In this document: piece after piece, positions 17,493 through 27,418 of the stretch
Position numbering within the stretch: the stretch's first letter is position 1
Layout: every line of letters begins with the position of its first letter
Assembly: GCF_002855575.1 (NCBI RefSeq)
Contig: NZ_PKRQ01000002.1
Location: 682,001 to 746,000 of the forward strand
DNA: 64,000 bases
From: Tabrizicola sp. TH137
GTDB taxonomy: Bacteria; Pseudomonadota; Alphaproteobacteria; Rhodobacterales; Rhodobacteraceae
Reading direction: 5' to 3'
The notes under the pieces: generated by a model
What the model saw: only the letters and a program-made list of their open reading frames with translations
Database searches by the model: none
What the model was told of the DNA's origin: nothing
Position numbers and translations under genes: made by a program

Positions 17493-19538
17493 TCAGATCG
17501 TCTGCACCCGGACGAGGAAGCGCGCAAGCGCCGCATCCATCGCCTCCGCCGCCCGTTCCACCGACAGCACACCGCCCAGCACATCCCCCGCCGCGCGGTT
17601 GGCGCTTTCCGATGCCGCCTGAACCTCGGTCAGGTTGTCATTCGATTGCGCCACACGCCCGGCCGTCTGGGCCATGCGCTCTGCAATCTCCTGCGTCACC
17701 ACGCCCTGCTGGCTGGCCGATGCGGAAATGCCCCGCGCCTGATCGTTCACCTGCCCGATGGACAGGGCAATGGTCCGGATCGCCTCGGCATTGCGCTGCA
17801 CGGCGGACAGGACGGACTTCACCTCGCCCGCGATCTGTTCGGTCGATTCGCTCGTCCGTCCGGCCAGCTTGCGGATCTCGCTCGCCACCACGGCAAAGCC
17901 GCGCCCGGCCTCGCCCGCATGGCTTGCCTCCACGGCAGCGTTCAGCGCCAGAAGGTTGGTGCGGTTCGCCACATCGTTGATCAGCGTCACGATGCCGGTG
18001 ATCCGCCCCGCCACCTGCTCCAGTTCCGCCAGCAGCCGCGCCGCGTCCTCGGCCTGGCTGGCGGCGCTGCCGGCCAGATCGGTGGTCTGGCGGATGCCGC
18101 CGACCACTTCCGAAATCGACGAGGACAACTGCTCCACCGCCGAGGCGACACTGGCCACATCGGTGGCCGTCAGATCCGCGCCCGCCTTCACCTGTTGGGT
18201 CTGGCGGCTGGTCTCTTCGGCGGTCGATGCCATCGATTCCGCCGCCCCCCGCGCCTGCACCGAGGCCTCGCGCAGCGTGTCGATCACACCGGCCGCCTGA
18301 TCCTGCAATTCCGCCCCCAGCGCCCGGATGGGGCGCAGAAGCCAGGTCGAAAGCAGCAGACCGAAGACGATCACCGCCCCTGCCACGATACCGCCGGTCC
18401 GCAAGGCCGAAGCCTGGGCCGCGACGGCCACGGCCATCACCTCTTCCTGCTTCACCTCGGCCACGAGCGACCAGTCCAGCCCCGGAATCTCCAGCGGGCG
18501 AAAGGCCGCCACCACATCCACGCCCTGATGGTCGGGCGCGGCCATGCTGCCCCGCTCGCCCCGCATCGCCGCCGCGACGATCTCGCCCGGAACCTTAGCG
18601 TCAGGGTCAAAGGTCTCGGCAAAGCGCGGCTTGGACCGCAGATGCCCATCCGCCCCCACGATGAAGGCATCCGTCGACTCGCGTTCAAACTCGCTGGGCG
18701 CAAGGATCGCCGCGCCGAAATCAATCGGAAGCTGGAAGATCATCAAGCCCATCAACGTCCGCTTTTCCTTCACCGGCACCACAAGGAAAAAGGCCTTGGC
18801 GTTGAAGGACGGCTCATAGGGTTCGAAATCCGTCAGCAGATAGGGCTCCGACCCGTCCGACTTTATCAGCGCCTGCACCGCCCGACCCAGCCCCGTCTCG
18901 GCATAGGGCCCGTCGATGAAGGAGGTTCCGAAATCCGTTTCCTTGAAGACCGAATAGATCACCCGCCCCTGATGCGGCTCCACGATCAGGATGTCGTAAA
19001 AGCCGTGCCGCTCCATGAAGCTGCGATAGACAGGGTGCAGTTCGGCATGAAGCTGGGAATAGCGGCTGCCGTCGCGGGCATCGTTCAGCATCTGCTTCTG
19101 CCCAACCTTGGCGCGGTTCTTCCCGATATAAAGATGCTGAAGCGCCAGCCCCATCGGATCAAGCCCCGCCATCCAGCGCGCCTTGTCCTCTTCCGTCGCG
19201 CCGGGCGTATTTGCCATCTGATGGGCGTATCGCTCCTCCAGAAGCGCCATGTCCGGCTCCACCGCCCCGACCGATCCGAGCAGATCAACTGCCTTGTCCA
19301 GATCGCCCAGAACCGTCGCCGTCTGCGGCAGATCGGCCAGCCCCTTGGCCAGGTTCACCAGCCCGTCGAAATAGCGCTCGACCGCCTCACCGCGCAGTTC
19401 CGCAGAGGTCTGGATCTCTTCGCGCACGGTTTCGCTAGAAAAGGCGGAGAGACGATCAACCTCGATCTTCATAACCACGCCCATCGGCACCAGCCCGGCC
19501 AGCAACAAGGCCAGGATCACCTTCCACCTGAAACGCAT
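17493..19538 (-). CDS. Methyl-accepting chemotaxis protein (dCache-like sensor)
   Basis: A chemoreceptor of about 681 residues. A transmembrane helix (residues about 5-27) is followed by a large periplasmic sensor of some 280 residues with double-Cache character ([27 protein letters not shown]; then [16 protein letters not shown]). A second transmembrane helix follows near residue 310 and then a cytoplasmic signalling domain. The hairpin tip [20 protein letters not shown] is unmistakable. I do not see a clear C-terminal CheR pentapeptide. ATG 19538 ([13 protein letters not shown]) is chosen over the upstream start at 19565 because it begins at the membrane helix with a GAGGG site. It converges on livM. 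Confidence 0.9.
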   Translation of the reverse strand: MRFRWKVILALLLAGLVPMGVVMKIEVDRLSAFSSETVREEIQTSAELRGEAVERYFDGLVNLAKGLADLPQTATVLGDLDKAVDLLGSVGAVEPDMALLEERYAHQMANTPGATEEDKARWMAGLDPMGLALQHLYIGKNRAKVGQKQMLNDARDGSRYSQLHAELHPVYRSFMERHGFYDILIVEPHQGRVIYSVFKETDFGTSFIDGPYAETGLGRAVQALIKSDGSEPYLLTDFEPYEPSFNAKAFFLVVPVKEKRTLMGLMIFQLPIDFGAAILAPSEFERESTDAFIVGADGHLRSKPRFAETFDPDAKVPGEIVAAAMRGERGSMAAPDHQGVDVVAAFRPLEIPGLDWSLVAEVKQEEVMAVAVAAQASALRTGGIVAGAVIVFGLLLSTWLLRPIRALGAELQDQAAGVIDTLREASVQARGAAESMASTAEETSRQTQQVKAGADLTATDVASVASAVEQLSSSISEVVGGIRQTTDLAGSAASQAEDAARLLAELEQVAGRITGIVTLINDVANRTNLLALNAAVEASHAGEAGRGFAVVASEIRKLAGRTSESTEQIAGEVKSVLSAVQRNAEAIRTIALSIGQVNDQARGISASASQQGVVTQEIAERMAQTAGRVAQSNDNLTEVQAASESANRAAGDVLGGVLSVERAAEAMDAALARFLVRVQTI

Positions 19539-19792
19539 AAAGTCATCCCTCGCAGCGACAAGCACCCCATCAGCGCAGAGAACGGCAACCGGTTACAAAG
19601 CTTTAGGCAAAACTGTGGCACCTACTGCCGAAGGATAGGATTCCCCGCCCGCCCCGGCCTCTTCCGCGCCCGCCCTGGCGGCAGGCCGCAAGGCAAGCAG
19701 AATTTCCGACATATTCATGTCGCAGATCAACATGCCTCGCGCCGGTCCTTGCGGCCAATCTGCCGACCAGTCCTGAAACGGAGTCCCTTTCC

Positions 19793-22219
19793 ATGAAAAC
19801 CCATACCCGAGTCCTCGTCATCGGCGGCGGCGTCGTCGGCTGCTCGGTCCTCTATCACCTGACGAAGCTGGGCTGGTCGGACGTGATGCTCGTCGAACGG
19901 TCGGAACTGACCTCCGGCTCCACCTGGCACGCGGCGGGGGGCTTCCACACGCTGAACGGCGACACCAACATGGCCGCGCTTCAGGGCTACACGATCCGCC
20001 TCTACAAGGAACTTGAGGCGATCACCGGCATGTCCTGCGGCCTGCACCATGTGGGCGGCATCACGCTGGCCGATAACGAGGCGCGCTTCGAACAGCTCAA
20101 GGCCGAACGCGCCAAGCATCGCTATATGGGGCTGGATACCGAAATCCTCGGCCCGGCAGAGATTCACAAGCTGACCGACGGGATGGTGAACCTCGAAGGC
20201 ATCATCGGCGCGCTTTATGATCCGCTGGACGGCCACCTTGACCCGTCGGGAACCACCCATGCCTATGCCAAGGCCGCCCGCATGGGCGGGGCGGAGATTG
20301 TCCTGCACAACCGCGTGCTGGAAACCAATCCGCGCCCTGACGGATCATGGGAAGTGGTCACGGAAAAGGGCACCATCATCGCCGAGCATCTGGTGAACGC
20401 AGGCGGCCTCTGGGCGCGCGAGATCGGGGCGATGGCGGGGGTCTATCTGCCGCTCCTGCCGATGGCGCATCAGTATCTCGTCACCGACGACATCCCCGAG
20501 ATCATGGATATCCTGAAATCGGGCCGCGAATTCCCGCATGTGATGGACCCGGGCGGGGAAAGCTATCTGCGGCAGGAGGGCCGCGGCCTCTGCATCGGGT
20601 TCTACGAAAAGCCCTGCGAACCCTGGTCGGTGGATGGCACCCCCTGGGATTTCGGCCATGAACTCCTGAACGAACAATTCGACAAGATCGAAGACTCGGT
20701 CAACTTCGCCTATCGCCGCTTCCCCGTGCTGGAACGGTCGGGCGTGAAGCGCGTCATCCACGGCCCCTTCACCTTCGCCCCCGATGGCAACCCGCTGATC
20801 GGCCCGGTTCCTGGCCTGCGCAACTACTGGTCCGCCTGCGCCGTGATGGCGGGCTTCTCCCAGGGCGGCGGCATGGGCCTCGCCCTTGCCCAATGGATGA
20901 TCAATGGCGAAGTGGAGCGTGACCCGCGCGGCTTCGACGTCGCCCGCTTCGGCAACTGGACAAGCCCGGGCTATACCGTCCCGAAGGTCATCGAAAACTA
21001 CCAGATGCGCTTCTCGGTCAGCTACCCGAATGAGGAACGCCCCGCCGCCCGCCCCTTCCGCACCACCCCGATGTATGAGGTCTTCGATGGCATGAACGCC
21101 GTCTGGGGCCAGCAATACGGGCTGGAAGTTGTGAACTACCACGCCCTGCCGGGTGAACCGCGCTATGAAACCCCGACCTTCCGCCGCTCCAACGCCTGGG
21201 AAGCAACGCGGCAAGAGGTTCTGGCGGTGCGCGAAGGCGTGGGCATCAACGAAGTGCAGAACTTCGGCAAATACCGCGTCACCGGCCCCAATGCGCGGGC
21301 CTGGCTCGACCGGATCATGGCCGGCGCGATCCCGAAACCGGGCCGCCTGTCGCTGACCCCGATGCTGGCCCATTCGGGCAAGATCATCGGCGATTTTACC
21401 GTTTCCTGCCTGTCGGAGACGGAATTCCAGCTCACCGCCTCCTATGGTGCGCAGGGCTGGCATTCCCGCTGGTTCGACATGAACATGATGGACGGCGTCC
21501 GGGTGGAGAACATCTCCGACGCCCGCTCCGGCTTCCAGATCGCGGGGCCGAAGGCGCGCGAGCTTCTCTCCCGCGTGACGCGCTCCGACGTCTCCTCCGA
21601 GGCGTTCAGGTTCATGGACGTCAAGCGCATGACCGTCGGCATGGCCAATTGCATCGTCCAGCGCGTCAGCTACACCGGCGATCTGGGCTTTGAAATCTTC
21701 ACCGATCACATGTCGGTCCGCCACCTCTGGGACGTGCTGACGGCGGCGGGCAAGGATCTGGGCATCCGCCCCTTCGGCATGCGCGCCATGATGTCCCTGC
21801 GCCTCGACAAATGGTTCGGCTCCTGGGGCCGCGAATTCAGCCCCGACTACACCCCCGCCGAAACCGGCCTCGACCGTTTCATCCGCTGGAACAAGGAGGC
21901 CGACTGGATCGGCAAGGCCGCCGCCACGGCGGAAAAGGCGGCTGGTCCCAAGCGGCGGCTGGTCAATTTCATCGTCGATGCCGCCGATGCCGATGTTGTC
22001 GCCTGGGAGCCGATCTGGCTGGAGGGCAGCGTGGTGGGCTTCTGCACCAGCGGCGGCTTCAGCCACTGGACGGGCAAGTCGGTCGCCATGGGCTTCCTGC
22101 CGGCCGAGGCAGTCAAGGACGGGCTGGCCTGCGAGATCGAGATCCTCGGCGACCGCCGCCGCGCCACGGTCCATCTCGCCCCCCTCTGGGATGGCGACGG
22201 CGCCCGGATGCGCGGCTGA
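19793..22219 (+). CDS. FAD-dependent dimethylglycine/sarcosine dehydrogenase-like protein (DAO + GcvT domains)
   Basis: An 808-residue two-domain oxidase. Residues about 5-385 form a DAO-type FAD domain: RVLVIGGGVVGCSVLYHL at the start, then SGSTWHAAGG, where the His is the usual covalent-FAD site in this family. Residues about 430-790 form a GcvT-like aminomethyl-transferase domain that binds tetrahydrofolate. Together these match dimethylglycine/sarcosine dehydrogenases, which demethylate N-methylglycines and pass the one-carbon unit to folate. The exact substrate is not determinable. It is a single-gene unit with a GGAG ribosome site, followed by a repeat-rich spacer. Confidence 0.88.
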   Translation: MKTHTRVLVIGGGVVGCSVLYHLTKLGWSDVMLVERSELTSGSTWHAAGGFHTLNGDTNMAALQGYTIRLYKELEAITGMSCGLHHVGGITLADNEARFEQLKAERAKHRYMGLDTEILGPAEIHKLTDGMVNLEGIIGALYDPLDGHLDPSGTTHAYAKAARMGGAEIVLHNRVLETNPRPDGSWEVVTEKGTIIAEHLVNAGGLWAREIGAMAGVYLPLLPMAHQYLVTDDIPEIMDILKSGREFPHVMDPGGESYLRQEGRGLCIGFYEKPCEPWSVDGTPWDFGHELLNEQFDKIEDSVNFAYRRFPVLERSGVKRVIHGPFTFAPDGNPLIGPVPGLRNYWSACAVMAGFSQGGGMGLALAQWMINGEVERDPRGFDVARFGNWTSPGYTVPKVIENYQMRFSVSYPNEERPAARPFRTTPMYEVFDGMNAVWGQQYGLEVVNYHALPGEPRYETPTFRRSNAWEATRQEVLAVREGVGINEVQNFGKYRVTGPNARAWLDRIMAGAIPKPGRLSLTPMLAHSGKIIGDFTVSCLSETEFQLTASYGAQGWHSRWFDMNMMDGVRVENISDARSGFQIAGPKARELLSRVTRSDVSSEAFRFMDVKRMTVGMANCIVQRVSYTGDLGFEIFTDHMSVRHLWDVLTAAGKDLGIRPFGMRAMMSLRLDKWFGSWGREFSPDYTPAETGLDRFIRWNKEADWIGKAAATAEKAAGPKRRLVNFIVDAADADVVAWEPIWLEGSVVGFCTSGGFSHWTGKSVAMGFLPAEAVKDGLACEIEILGDRRRATVHLAPLWDGDGARMRG

Positions 22220-22278
22220 TCCGCCTGAGGCCAAGGGTCCGGTCCCCGGCCAGCCTGGCGTCGCGCCCTGCATCTCCC

Positions 22279-22361
22279 CCGGGAGGGCCCTGCCCTCCCG
22301 GACCCACCCGGAGTATTTTTCCAAGATGAAGGGGCAGGTCTTCATCTTGGCCCAAATACTC
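22279..22361. repeat. Composite intergenic repeat: G/C hairpin plus inverted pair of the CTTCATCTTGG/CAAATACTC element
   Basis: A GC hairpin (CCGGGAGGGC / GCCCTCCCGG, 22279-22301) is followed by a copy of the element on the minus strand (22311-22331) and one on the plus strand (22340-22361). The two copies face each other and can fold into a stem of about 20 bp. Related single copies occur at 49264, 60482, 60541 and 63135. It follows the dehydrogenase gene and probably acts as a terminator or 3'-end structure, but its spread marks it as a dispersed repeat. Confidence 0.75.
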
Positions 22362-22478
22362 AAGACGCCCGAGCCGGACGCGCGGCACGCGCGCAGGCGA
22401 GAGGAAAGGCTTGCGGCGGCACGCCGCGCCGCCTGATCCCCGCTTGACGCCCGCGCCACGGCTTGGGAACGTCGCGCC

Positions 22479-23087
22479 ATGGACGCCCATATCCTTCTCC
22501 TCGCCGCAGGTGCCGCCGCGCGGATGCGCGGCCGCGACAAGCTGCTGGAACAGGTGGCGGGCGAGGCGCTGCTGGCCCGCATCGCCCGCGCCGCCCTCGC
22601 CACCGGCCTGCCCGTCACCGTCGCCCTGCCCCCGGACCGCCCCGCCCGCCGCGCCGCCCTGGCGGGGCTGGACCTCCGCCACGTCACCGTGCCGGACCCG
22701 GGCAAGGGCATGGCCGAAAGCCTGAAGACCGGCCTCGCCGCCCTGCCCCCCGGCGCGGGCGTCATGCTCCTTCTCGCCGATCTGCCCGATCTCACCGCCG
22801 CCGACCTGATCACCCTGCGCGACCAGTGGCGGGCCGAACCCGAGGCCATACTGCGGGGCGCCGCCGAAGACGGCACCCCCGGCCATCCCGTCTGCTTCCC
22901 CCCCGACCTGCGCGACGATCTGATGACGCTTCAGGGCGACGAAGGCGCGCGCAGCGTGCTGATCCGCCACCGCGCCCGGCTGCGGCTTGTGCCCTTGCCC
23001 GGCCGCCATGCCACCACCGATCTCGACACGCCCGAAGACTGGGCCGCCTGGCGCGCCGCGCAGACCGCGCTCCGCCCCCAAGGCTGA
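22479..23087 (+). CDS. MobA-like nucleotidyltransferase (molybdenum-cofactor cytidylyltransferase-like)
   Basis: A 202-residue NTP transferase with the nucleotide-binding N-terminus ILLLAAGAAARMRGRDKLLE. The metal-binding ADLPDL block is near residue 110, followed by GHPVCFPPDLRDDL, where the GHP motif is typical of the MocA/MobA-like family. It probably activates molybdopterin with CTP or a related nucleotide; MocA and general MobA-like functions cannot be separated here. No molybdoenzyme gene lies nearby. Codon use is extremely G/C-rich but similar to neighbours. Confidence 0.8.
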   Translation: MDAHILLLAAGAAARMRGRDKLLEQVAGEALLARIARAALATGLPVTVALPPDRPARRAALAGLDLRHVTVPDPGKGMAESLKTGLAALPPGAGVMLLLADLPDLTAADLITLRDQWRAEPEAILRGAAEDGTPGHPVCFPPDLRDDLMTLQGDEGARSVLIRHRARLRLVPLPGRHATTDLDTPEDWAAWRAAQTALRPQG

Positions 23088-23231
23088 CCGGCAAGGCCGC
23101 AGGCAGCAGGCGCCGCCCCCGGGTACTTCTGGGCATCTCCGGGTCATGACATTTCCGTGATCGCCTATCGCCTTGCGATTGCAAGCCGTTCTCAGGGTTT
23201 CGAAAGAGTTATCATTCCGGAGCCCCGAAGC

Positions 23232-24755
23232 ATGACCTTCCTGTCCCGACTTTCTCTCAGAACTCGACTGCTGGCCCTTCTCTTCACCGCCATGATCCTC
23301 GTCACGGCGGCGCTGCTGGCGGTCGTCCTCTCCCAGAAGGAAAGGGAATTGCGCGACTTCGCCAATGAAAGGGTCAATTCGGCGATCTGGGCGCTGTCGC
23401 ACAATCTGCCGGTCCAGGCGGAGGGCTTCACCCTCGGCACCCCGATCGAGGGGCGCGTCAACAGCCTCATCGTCGATGACAGCAAGGTCGCCATCTCGGA
23501 ATCCGTGACCGACACCATCTATGCAGGCATGGGCGTGCATGTGACCTATTTCCGCCTCGACCCGGCCAAGCAGGAATTCGTCCGCGTGATGACCAGCGTC
23601 ACCGCCAAGGATGGCACCCGCGCCGTCGGCTCGCCGCTCGATCCGACCGGCCCCGCCACCGCCGCGCTGTTGCGTGACGAAATCTATATCGGCGACGGCT
23701 TGATCCTCGGCGAGGTGCACCTGACCCGTTATGAACCCGTCTATAACGCGGCGGGAGAAATCGTGGGGTCTGTCGGCGTCGGCAAGTCCATCGCCGAACT
23801 GAACACGTCGCTGCGCGAAACCACGATCCAGCTTACCCTCGTCATGCTGGCGCTCAACCTCGTGGCCTCCATCGCCTGCTTCTTCCTGATCAACCGGACG
23901 ATGCGCCCGGTGCGGACGCTGGCCAACAGCGTGAACCGCCTGAAGGAGCGTGACTATGACGCCGAAATCCGCCCCGTCGCCACGAAGGATGAGGTGGGCG
24001 AACTGACCACCGCCTGCATCAAGCTGCGCGACGACCTGCGCGAAGGCGCGCGCCTGGCCCGGATCGCCGATGCCCAGGCCGCCGAACGCGAACAGCGCCG
24101 GGCCGAGATGGATCGCCTGATGGCCCAGCTCAGCAAGGGCGCCACCGAACAGGCCGCCGCCGCCGAAAAGGCCAGCGCCTCGATGGAAGAGATGCGCGCC
24201 AATATCCGCCAATCCGCCGACAACGCGGCCCAGACCGAATCCATCGCGCTCCAGGCCGCCAATGATGCGGCGGAAACCGGGGCGGTGGTGACCGATGCCG
24301 TCAAGGCAGTGACGATGATCACCGAAAAGATCACCATCATCCGCGAAATCGCCCGCCAGACCGACCTCCTCGCCCTCAATGCGGCGGTCGAGGCGGCGCG
24401 GGCGGGCCAGCACGGCCAGGGCTTTGCCGTCGTCGCCTCCGAGGTGCGCAAGCTTGCCGAACGCAGCCAGCAGGCCGCCGCCGAGATCAGCCAGCTTTCC
24501 GGCACCACCCTTCAGGTCAGCCGCAAGGCGGGCGAGAAACTGGCCGCACTGGTGCCGGCGATCCAGCAGACCGCGAACCTCGTGCAGGGCATCAGCGCCG
24601 CCTCCAGCGAGCAGAGCATCGGCATCGAACAGATCAACGAGGCGATCCGCGATCTCGACGCGGTGATCCAGCAGAACGCCTCTGCTGCCGCGCAGGTCGA
24701 TCTGGTCTCGCAGGAAGAGCTGCCGGAAGAGCGCCAGTTCCTCCGCGCCGCCTGA
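23232..24755 (+). CDS. Methyl-accepting chemotaxis protein (single Cache-like sensor, HAMP)
   Basis: A chemoreceptor of about 507 residues. The first transmembrane helix is at about 10-33 ([21 protein letters not shown]). A periplasmic sensor of roughly 165 residues follows, then a second helix near 200-222 and a HAMP linker ([22 protein letters not shown]). The signalling tip is [20 protein letters not shown]. The chain ends in an acidic tail ([15 protein letters not shown]) that could serve as a tether, though it is not the classical NWETF motif. ATG 23232 follows a GGAG site. The frame extends 75 bases upstream with no membrane or sensor content. Confidence 0.9.
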   Translation: MTFLSRLSLRTRLLALLFTAMILVTAALLAVVLSQKERELRDFANERVNSAIWALSHNLPVQAEGFTLGTPIEGRVNSLIVDDSKVAISESVTDTIYAGMGVHVTYFRLDPAKQEFVRVMTSVTAKDGTRAVGSPLDPTGPATAALLRDEIYIGDGLILGEVHLTRYEPVYNAAGEIVGSVGVGKSIAELNTSLRETTIQLTLVMLALNLVASIACFFLINRTMRPVRTLANSVNRLKERDYDAEIRPVATKDEVGELTTACIKLRDDLREGARLARIADAQAAEREQRRAEMDRLMAQLSKGATEQAAAAEKASASMEEMRANIRQSADNAAQTESIALQAANDAAETGAVVTDAVKAVTMITEKITIIREIARQTDLLALNAAVEAARAGQHGQGFAVVASEVRKLAERSQQAAAEISQLSGTTLQVSRKAGEKLAALVPAIQQTANLVQGISAASSEQSIGIEQINEAIRDLDAVIQQNASAAAQVDLVSQEELPEERQFLRAA

Positions 24756-24869
24756 TCGCAGCGCAGGAAACCCCACATCACAAGGGCACGCCCGGCAGGG
24801 CGTGCCTTTCCCATGACCGCCCGTTGCAGGCTGCCGCTGGAATTTCGATCCATCCGGGGAAGTTGAAGG

Positions 24870-24953
24870 TGGTGCCCAAGGTCGGACTCGAACCGACATG
24901 CCTTGCGGCGACGGATTTTGAATCCGCTGCGTCTACCATTCCGCCACTCGGGC
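24870..24953 (-). tRNA. tRNA-Leu (anticodon CAA)
   Basis: An 84-base tRNA on the minus strand including an encoded CCA end. The acceptor arm pairs GCCCGAG with CTTGGGC. The D arm is GGCGGAATGGTAGACGC, and the anticodon loop TTCAAAA gives CAA. A long variable arm and the T-arm GTCGGTTCGAGTCCGAC follow. The long variable arm plus CAA identifies a leucine tRNA reading UUG. Confidence 0.96.
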
Positions 24954-25007
24954 CACCTGATGCGCGGTCTAGCCGCTCGCACCGCCTGCGTCAACGCCGT
25001 GCGGGCG

Positions 25008-25862
25008 CTACAGGCGTGCGGCGCGGAAGGTGTCGCAGCTCTGGATCAGGCCGGAGGCCTGCCCGGTGACGAACCAGCGCATCCGCTGTTCGCTCGTGCC
25101 ATGGGTAAAGCTGTCGGGCATCGGTCGCCGCCCGGCCTCGCGCGCCAGCGTGTCGTCGCCAATCCGCGCGGCGGCATTCATCGCCTCTTCCACATCGCCC
25201 CGTTCGATCGACCCGAACCGCGCCGCCGCCTCATGCGCCCAGACACCGGCCAGACAATCGGCCATCAGTTCCACCCGCACCGAAATCTCGTTCGCCTGCA
25301 CCTCGCTCACCTGCTGGCGCAGCCGTGTGGTCTGTTCCAGGATGCCCAGTTCGTTCTGCACATGATGGCCCACCTCATGCGCCACCACATAGGCCGCGGC
25401 GAAATCGCCGCCCGCGCCCATCCGCTCTTCCAGCAGGGTGAAAAAGGCGGTGTCGAGATAGACCTTGCGGTCCAGCGGGCAGTAGAAGGGTCCCGTCGCC
25501 TCCGAAGCCCCGCCGCAGGCCGAGCCGGTATGGCCCTTGAACAGAACCAGCGTCACCGGGCGGTAATCCTGCCCGATCTGCTCTTCGAACAGCGCCGCCC
25601 AGACCTCTTCGGTATCGGCAAGGGTGACCGAGACGAAATCGCCCATCGCCACATCCTCGGCCGTCAGGGCCTCGCCGCCGATCGCGGCCGGGTCCTGCGC
25701 CTGTTGCAGCAGCGGCGTAACATCCACGCCGAGGAACCAGCCCAGCAGCAGGAGGACGATCACCCCCGCCCCGCCGATGCCCACGCCGCGCCCGCCCCCG
25801 GCCCCGCCCAGACGGCGGCGGTCCTCGACATTCTCGCTGCCCCTGCGCCCGCGCCACTGCAT
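25008..25862 (-). CDS. YpfJ-type neutral zinc metallopeptidase
   Basis: A 284-residue membrane-anchored protein. A short basic cytoplasmic tail (MQWRGRRGSENVEDRR) is followed by one transmembrane helix (about residues 30-45). An extracytoplasmic domain then carries the zinc motif HEVGHHVQ (about residue 158) and the downstream metal ligand region VELMADCLAGVWA. GPFYCPLDRKVYLD is also typical of the family. The function in the envelope is not defined. The C-terminus contains two further cysteines. It is convergent with tRNA-Leu and divergent from dsbB. Confidence 0.88.
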   Translation of the reverse strand: MQWRGRRGSENVEDRRRLGGAGGGRGVGIGGAGVIVLLLLGWFLGVDVTPLLQQAQDPAAIGGEALTAEDVAMGDFVSVTLADTEEVWAALFEEQIGQDYRPVTLVLFKGHTGSACGGASEATGPFYCPLDRKVYLDTAFFTLLEERMGAGGDFAAAYVVAHEVGHHVQNELGILEQTTRLRQQVSEVQANEISVRVELMADCLAGVWAHEAAARFGSIERGDVEEAMNAAARIGDDTLAREAGRRPMPDSFTHGTSEQRMRWFVTGQASGLIQSCDTFRAARL

Positions 25863-25984
25863 CCGTCTTCTCCCGCACCGCCCTCCGCAATGTTAACCAT
25901 GCCTTGGCCGCTGCGGCAAAGCCGCATTTCCACCCGCCCTGCCACGGGCTTGCCTTTCGGCGCGCGCTCCTGTTCAACAGGGCC

Positions 25985-26470
25985 ATGATCACCGATACCC
26001 GCGCCTTCACCGTCCTTCTTGCCGCCGGGGGCTCTGCCGCCGTGCTGGCTGCGGCCTTCGGCTTCCAGTATCTGGCCGGGCTCGCGCCCTGCCAGCTCTG
26101 CCTCTGGCAGCGCTGGCCCCATGCCGCCGCCATCCTCATCGGCCTGCTGGCCCTGCTCCTGCCGCGCGGGATCGCCGGTCGCGCCCTGCCCCTGCTGGGC
26201 GCGCTGGCCGCGCTGACGGCGGCGGGGATCGGCGCCTTTCATGTCGGCGTCGAACAGGGCTGGTGGCAGGGCCTGGCCTCGTGCAGCGCCGGCTCCATCG
26301 CGGGCATCTCCACCGCCGATCTGCTCAACCCCGATGTGGATGTGGGCGCGGTCGTCCGCTGCGACGAAATCGCCTGGTCCATGTTCGGCCTGTCCATGGC
26401 GGGCTGGAACGTCGTCCTGTCGGTCTTCCTCGCGCTGCTCTGGCTCGCCGCCTTCCGCCGCACGGCCTGA
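25985..26470 (+). CDS. dsbB: Disulfide bond formation protein B
   Basis: A 161-residue four-helix inner-membrane protein that reoxidises DsbA and passes electrons to quinone. The first cysteine pair is PCQLCLWQRWPH (Cys36 and Cys39), with the quinone-site Arg following. The second pair is Cys100 (ASCSAG) and Cys126 (VVRCDEIAW). Spacing of the pairs and four hydrophobic segments match DsbB. ATG 25985 is preferred because it starts just before helix 1; the frame is open from 25904. Confidence 0.9.
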   Translation: MITDTRAFTVLLAAGGSAAVLAAAFGFQYLAGLAPCQLCLWQRWPHAAAILIGLLALLLPRGIAGRALPLLGALAALTAAGIGAFHVGVEQGWWQGLASCSAGSIAGISTADLLNPDVDVGAVVRCDEIAWSMFGLSMAGWNVVLSVFLALLWLAAFRRTA

Positions 26471-26500
26471 CCGGGCCGCAGACCCGGCCAGACTGCCGCC

Positions 26501-27418
26501 TCAGGGTGCCGGGGCTGCAAGGATGGCCGCATCCGGGCGCAGGATCATCACCCGCCGCGCCGGAAAGTTCCACAGCGTCGGATAGGCCGCGAAGAAGGCC
26601 GCGCCGAGGCGCAGCTCGTCAGGCCGGCCGCGATTGCGCCGATCCTCTTCCCCCCCGGCCTCGATCAGGGCCACGGGCTGGGGCAGCATCAGCGCCCCGC
26701 CCAGCGTCAGCCCCGACAATTCCCAAAGCCCCGTCGCCCCTTCGGCCAGCAGCCCCGCCGCCATCAGCCGCCCGCGCGTCGCCGCCGTCAGATAGGCGGT
26801 GCCGCTGTCGCCGGAATCAAGGCTGATCTGGATCGGAAGCTCGCCGATCCGCCCCACGGCCAGAGGCAGTTCCTCGGGGAAAAGCAGGAAGTCCAGCGTC
26901 GCGACCACCTCGGTCGGGTCAGGCGGCGGCAGCGCCATCCCCCCATCCTCTGCCACAGCGATCACGGTCAGCAGAGACCGCCCGTAATCCAGCAGCAGGC
27001 CATGACCCTCCACCGCAGGCAACCCGACAAAACCCATGAACTCCGCCCCGAAGGCCCCTTCGGCAAAGCTGAAATCGCCGCTCTGCACCTTGGCGGGCAG
27101 GGGCAGCGCCTGCCCCGCCACGGCAAGCTCGGGCGCGTCATGCAGATGCACCACGATCTCCTGCCCCGAGGCGGCGAAGCCCCGCGCCACCTCCTGCCCC
27201 GGCGCCAGATCAGCCGCGCCCCGGTTCAGGAACACGGGCGACGGCGTGCCAAGGTCGAACATCATCACCCCGTCCTGCCCCGCCACGGTCACGGGCAGCA
27301 TCGGCTTGCCCTCCCTCACCGTGAAGGGCAGGCTGCGCCACGCCTCACCCGTGTCCAGCATCTGCGCCACCGCAGGCCCGGACCCCAGCAGCAGCATCGC
27401 CGCCCACAGATATCTCAC
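26501..27418 (-). CDS. Secreted retropepsin-like protein of unknown function
   Basis: A 305-residue protein with a signal peptide (MRYLWAAMLLLGSGPAVAQ) and a GTG start overlapping the dgt stop by four bases. Two half-domains resemble aspartyl-protease folds. The first has MMFDLGTPSPVFLN, where the catalytic Asp-Thr-Gly is replaced by Asp-Leu-Gly. The second has ISLDSGDSGTAYLTAATR, with Asp-Ser-Gly. A retropepsin-like fold is inferred from this pattern only. If the first motif is not catalytic, the protein may be a binding relative. It is probably cotranscribed with dgt. Confidence 0.6.
   Translation of the reverse strand: MRYLWAAMLLLGSGPAVAQMLDTGEAWRSLPFTVREGKPMLPVTVAGQDGVMMFDLGTPSPVFLNRGAADLAPGQEVARGFAASGQEIVVHLHDAPELAVAGQALPLPAKVQSGDFSFAEGAFGAEFMGFVGLPAVEGHGLLLDYGRSLLTVIAVAEDGGMALPPPDPTEVVATLDFLLFPEELPLAVGRIGELPIQISLDSGDSGTAYLTAATRGRLMAAGLLAEGATGLWELSGLTLGGALMLPQPVALIEAGGEEDRRNRGRPDELRLGAAFFAAYPTLWNFPARRVMILRPDAAILAAPAP

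Noticed and set aside
16266-19796. Long plus-strand reading frame of more than 1100 codons overlapping livM and the chemoreceptor gene
   Set aside because: It is antisense or out of frame to well-supported genes, is rich in Arg/His/Pro/Gly and has no domain. High G+C makes such frames common.
22113-24899. Long minus-strand frame of about 930 codons opposite the second chemoreceptor
   Set aside because: Composition is that of a shadow frame, and the real gene on the other strand shows full chemoreceptor motifs.
24870-24953. Genomic island insertion at tRNA-Leu
   Set aside because: The tRNA is intact and flanking genes are core metabolism and signalling; no integrase or direct repeat of the tRNA 3' end was seen.
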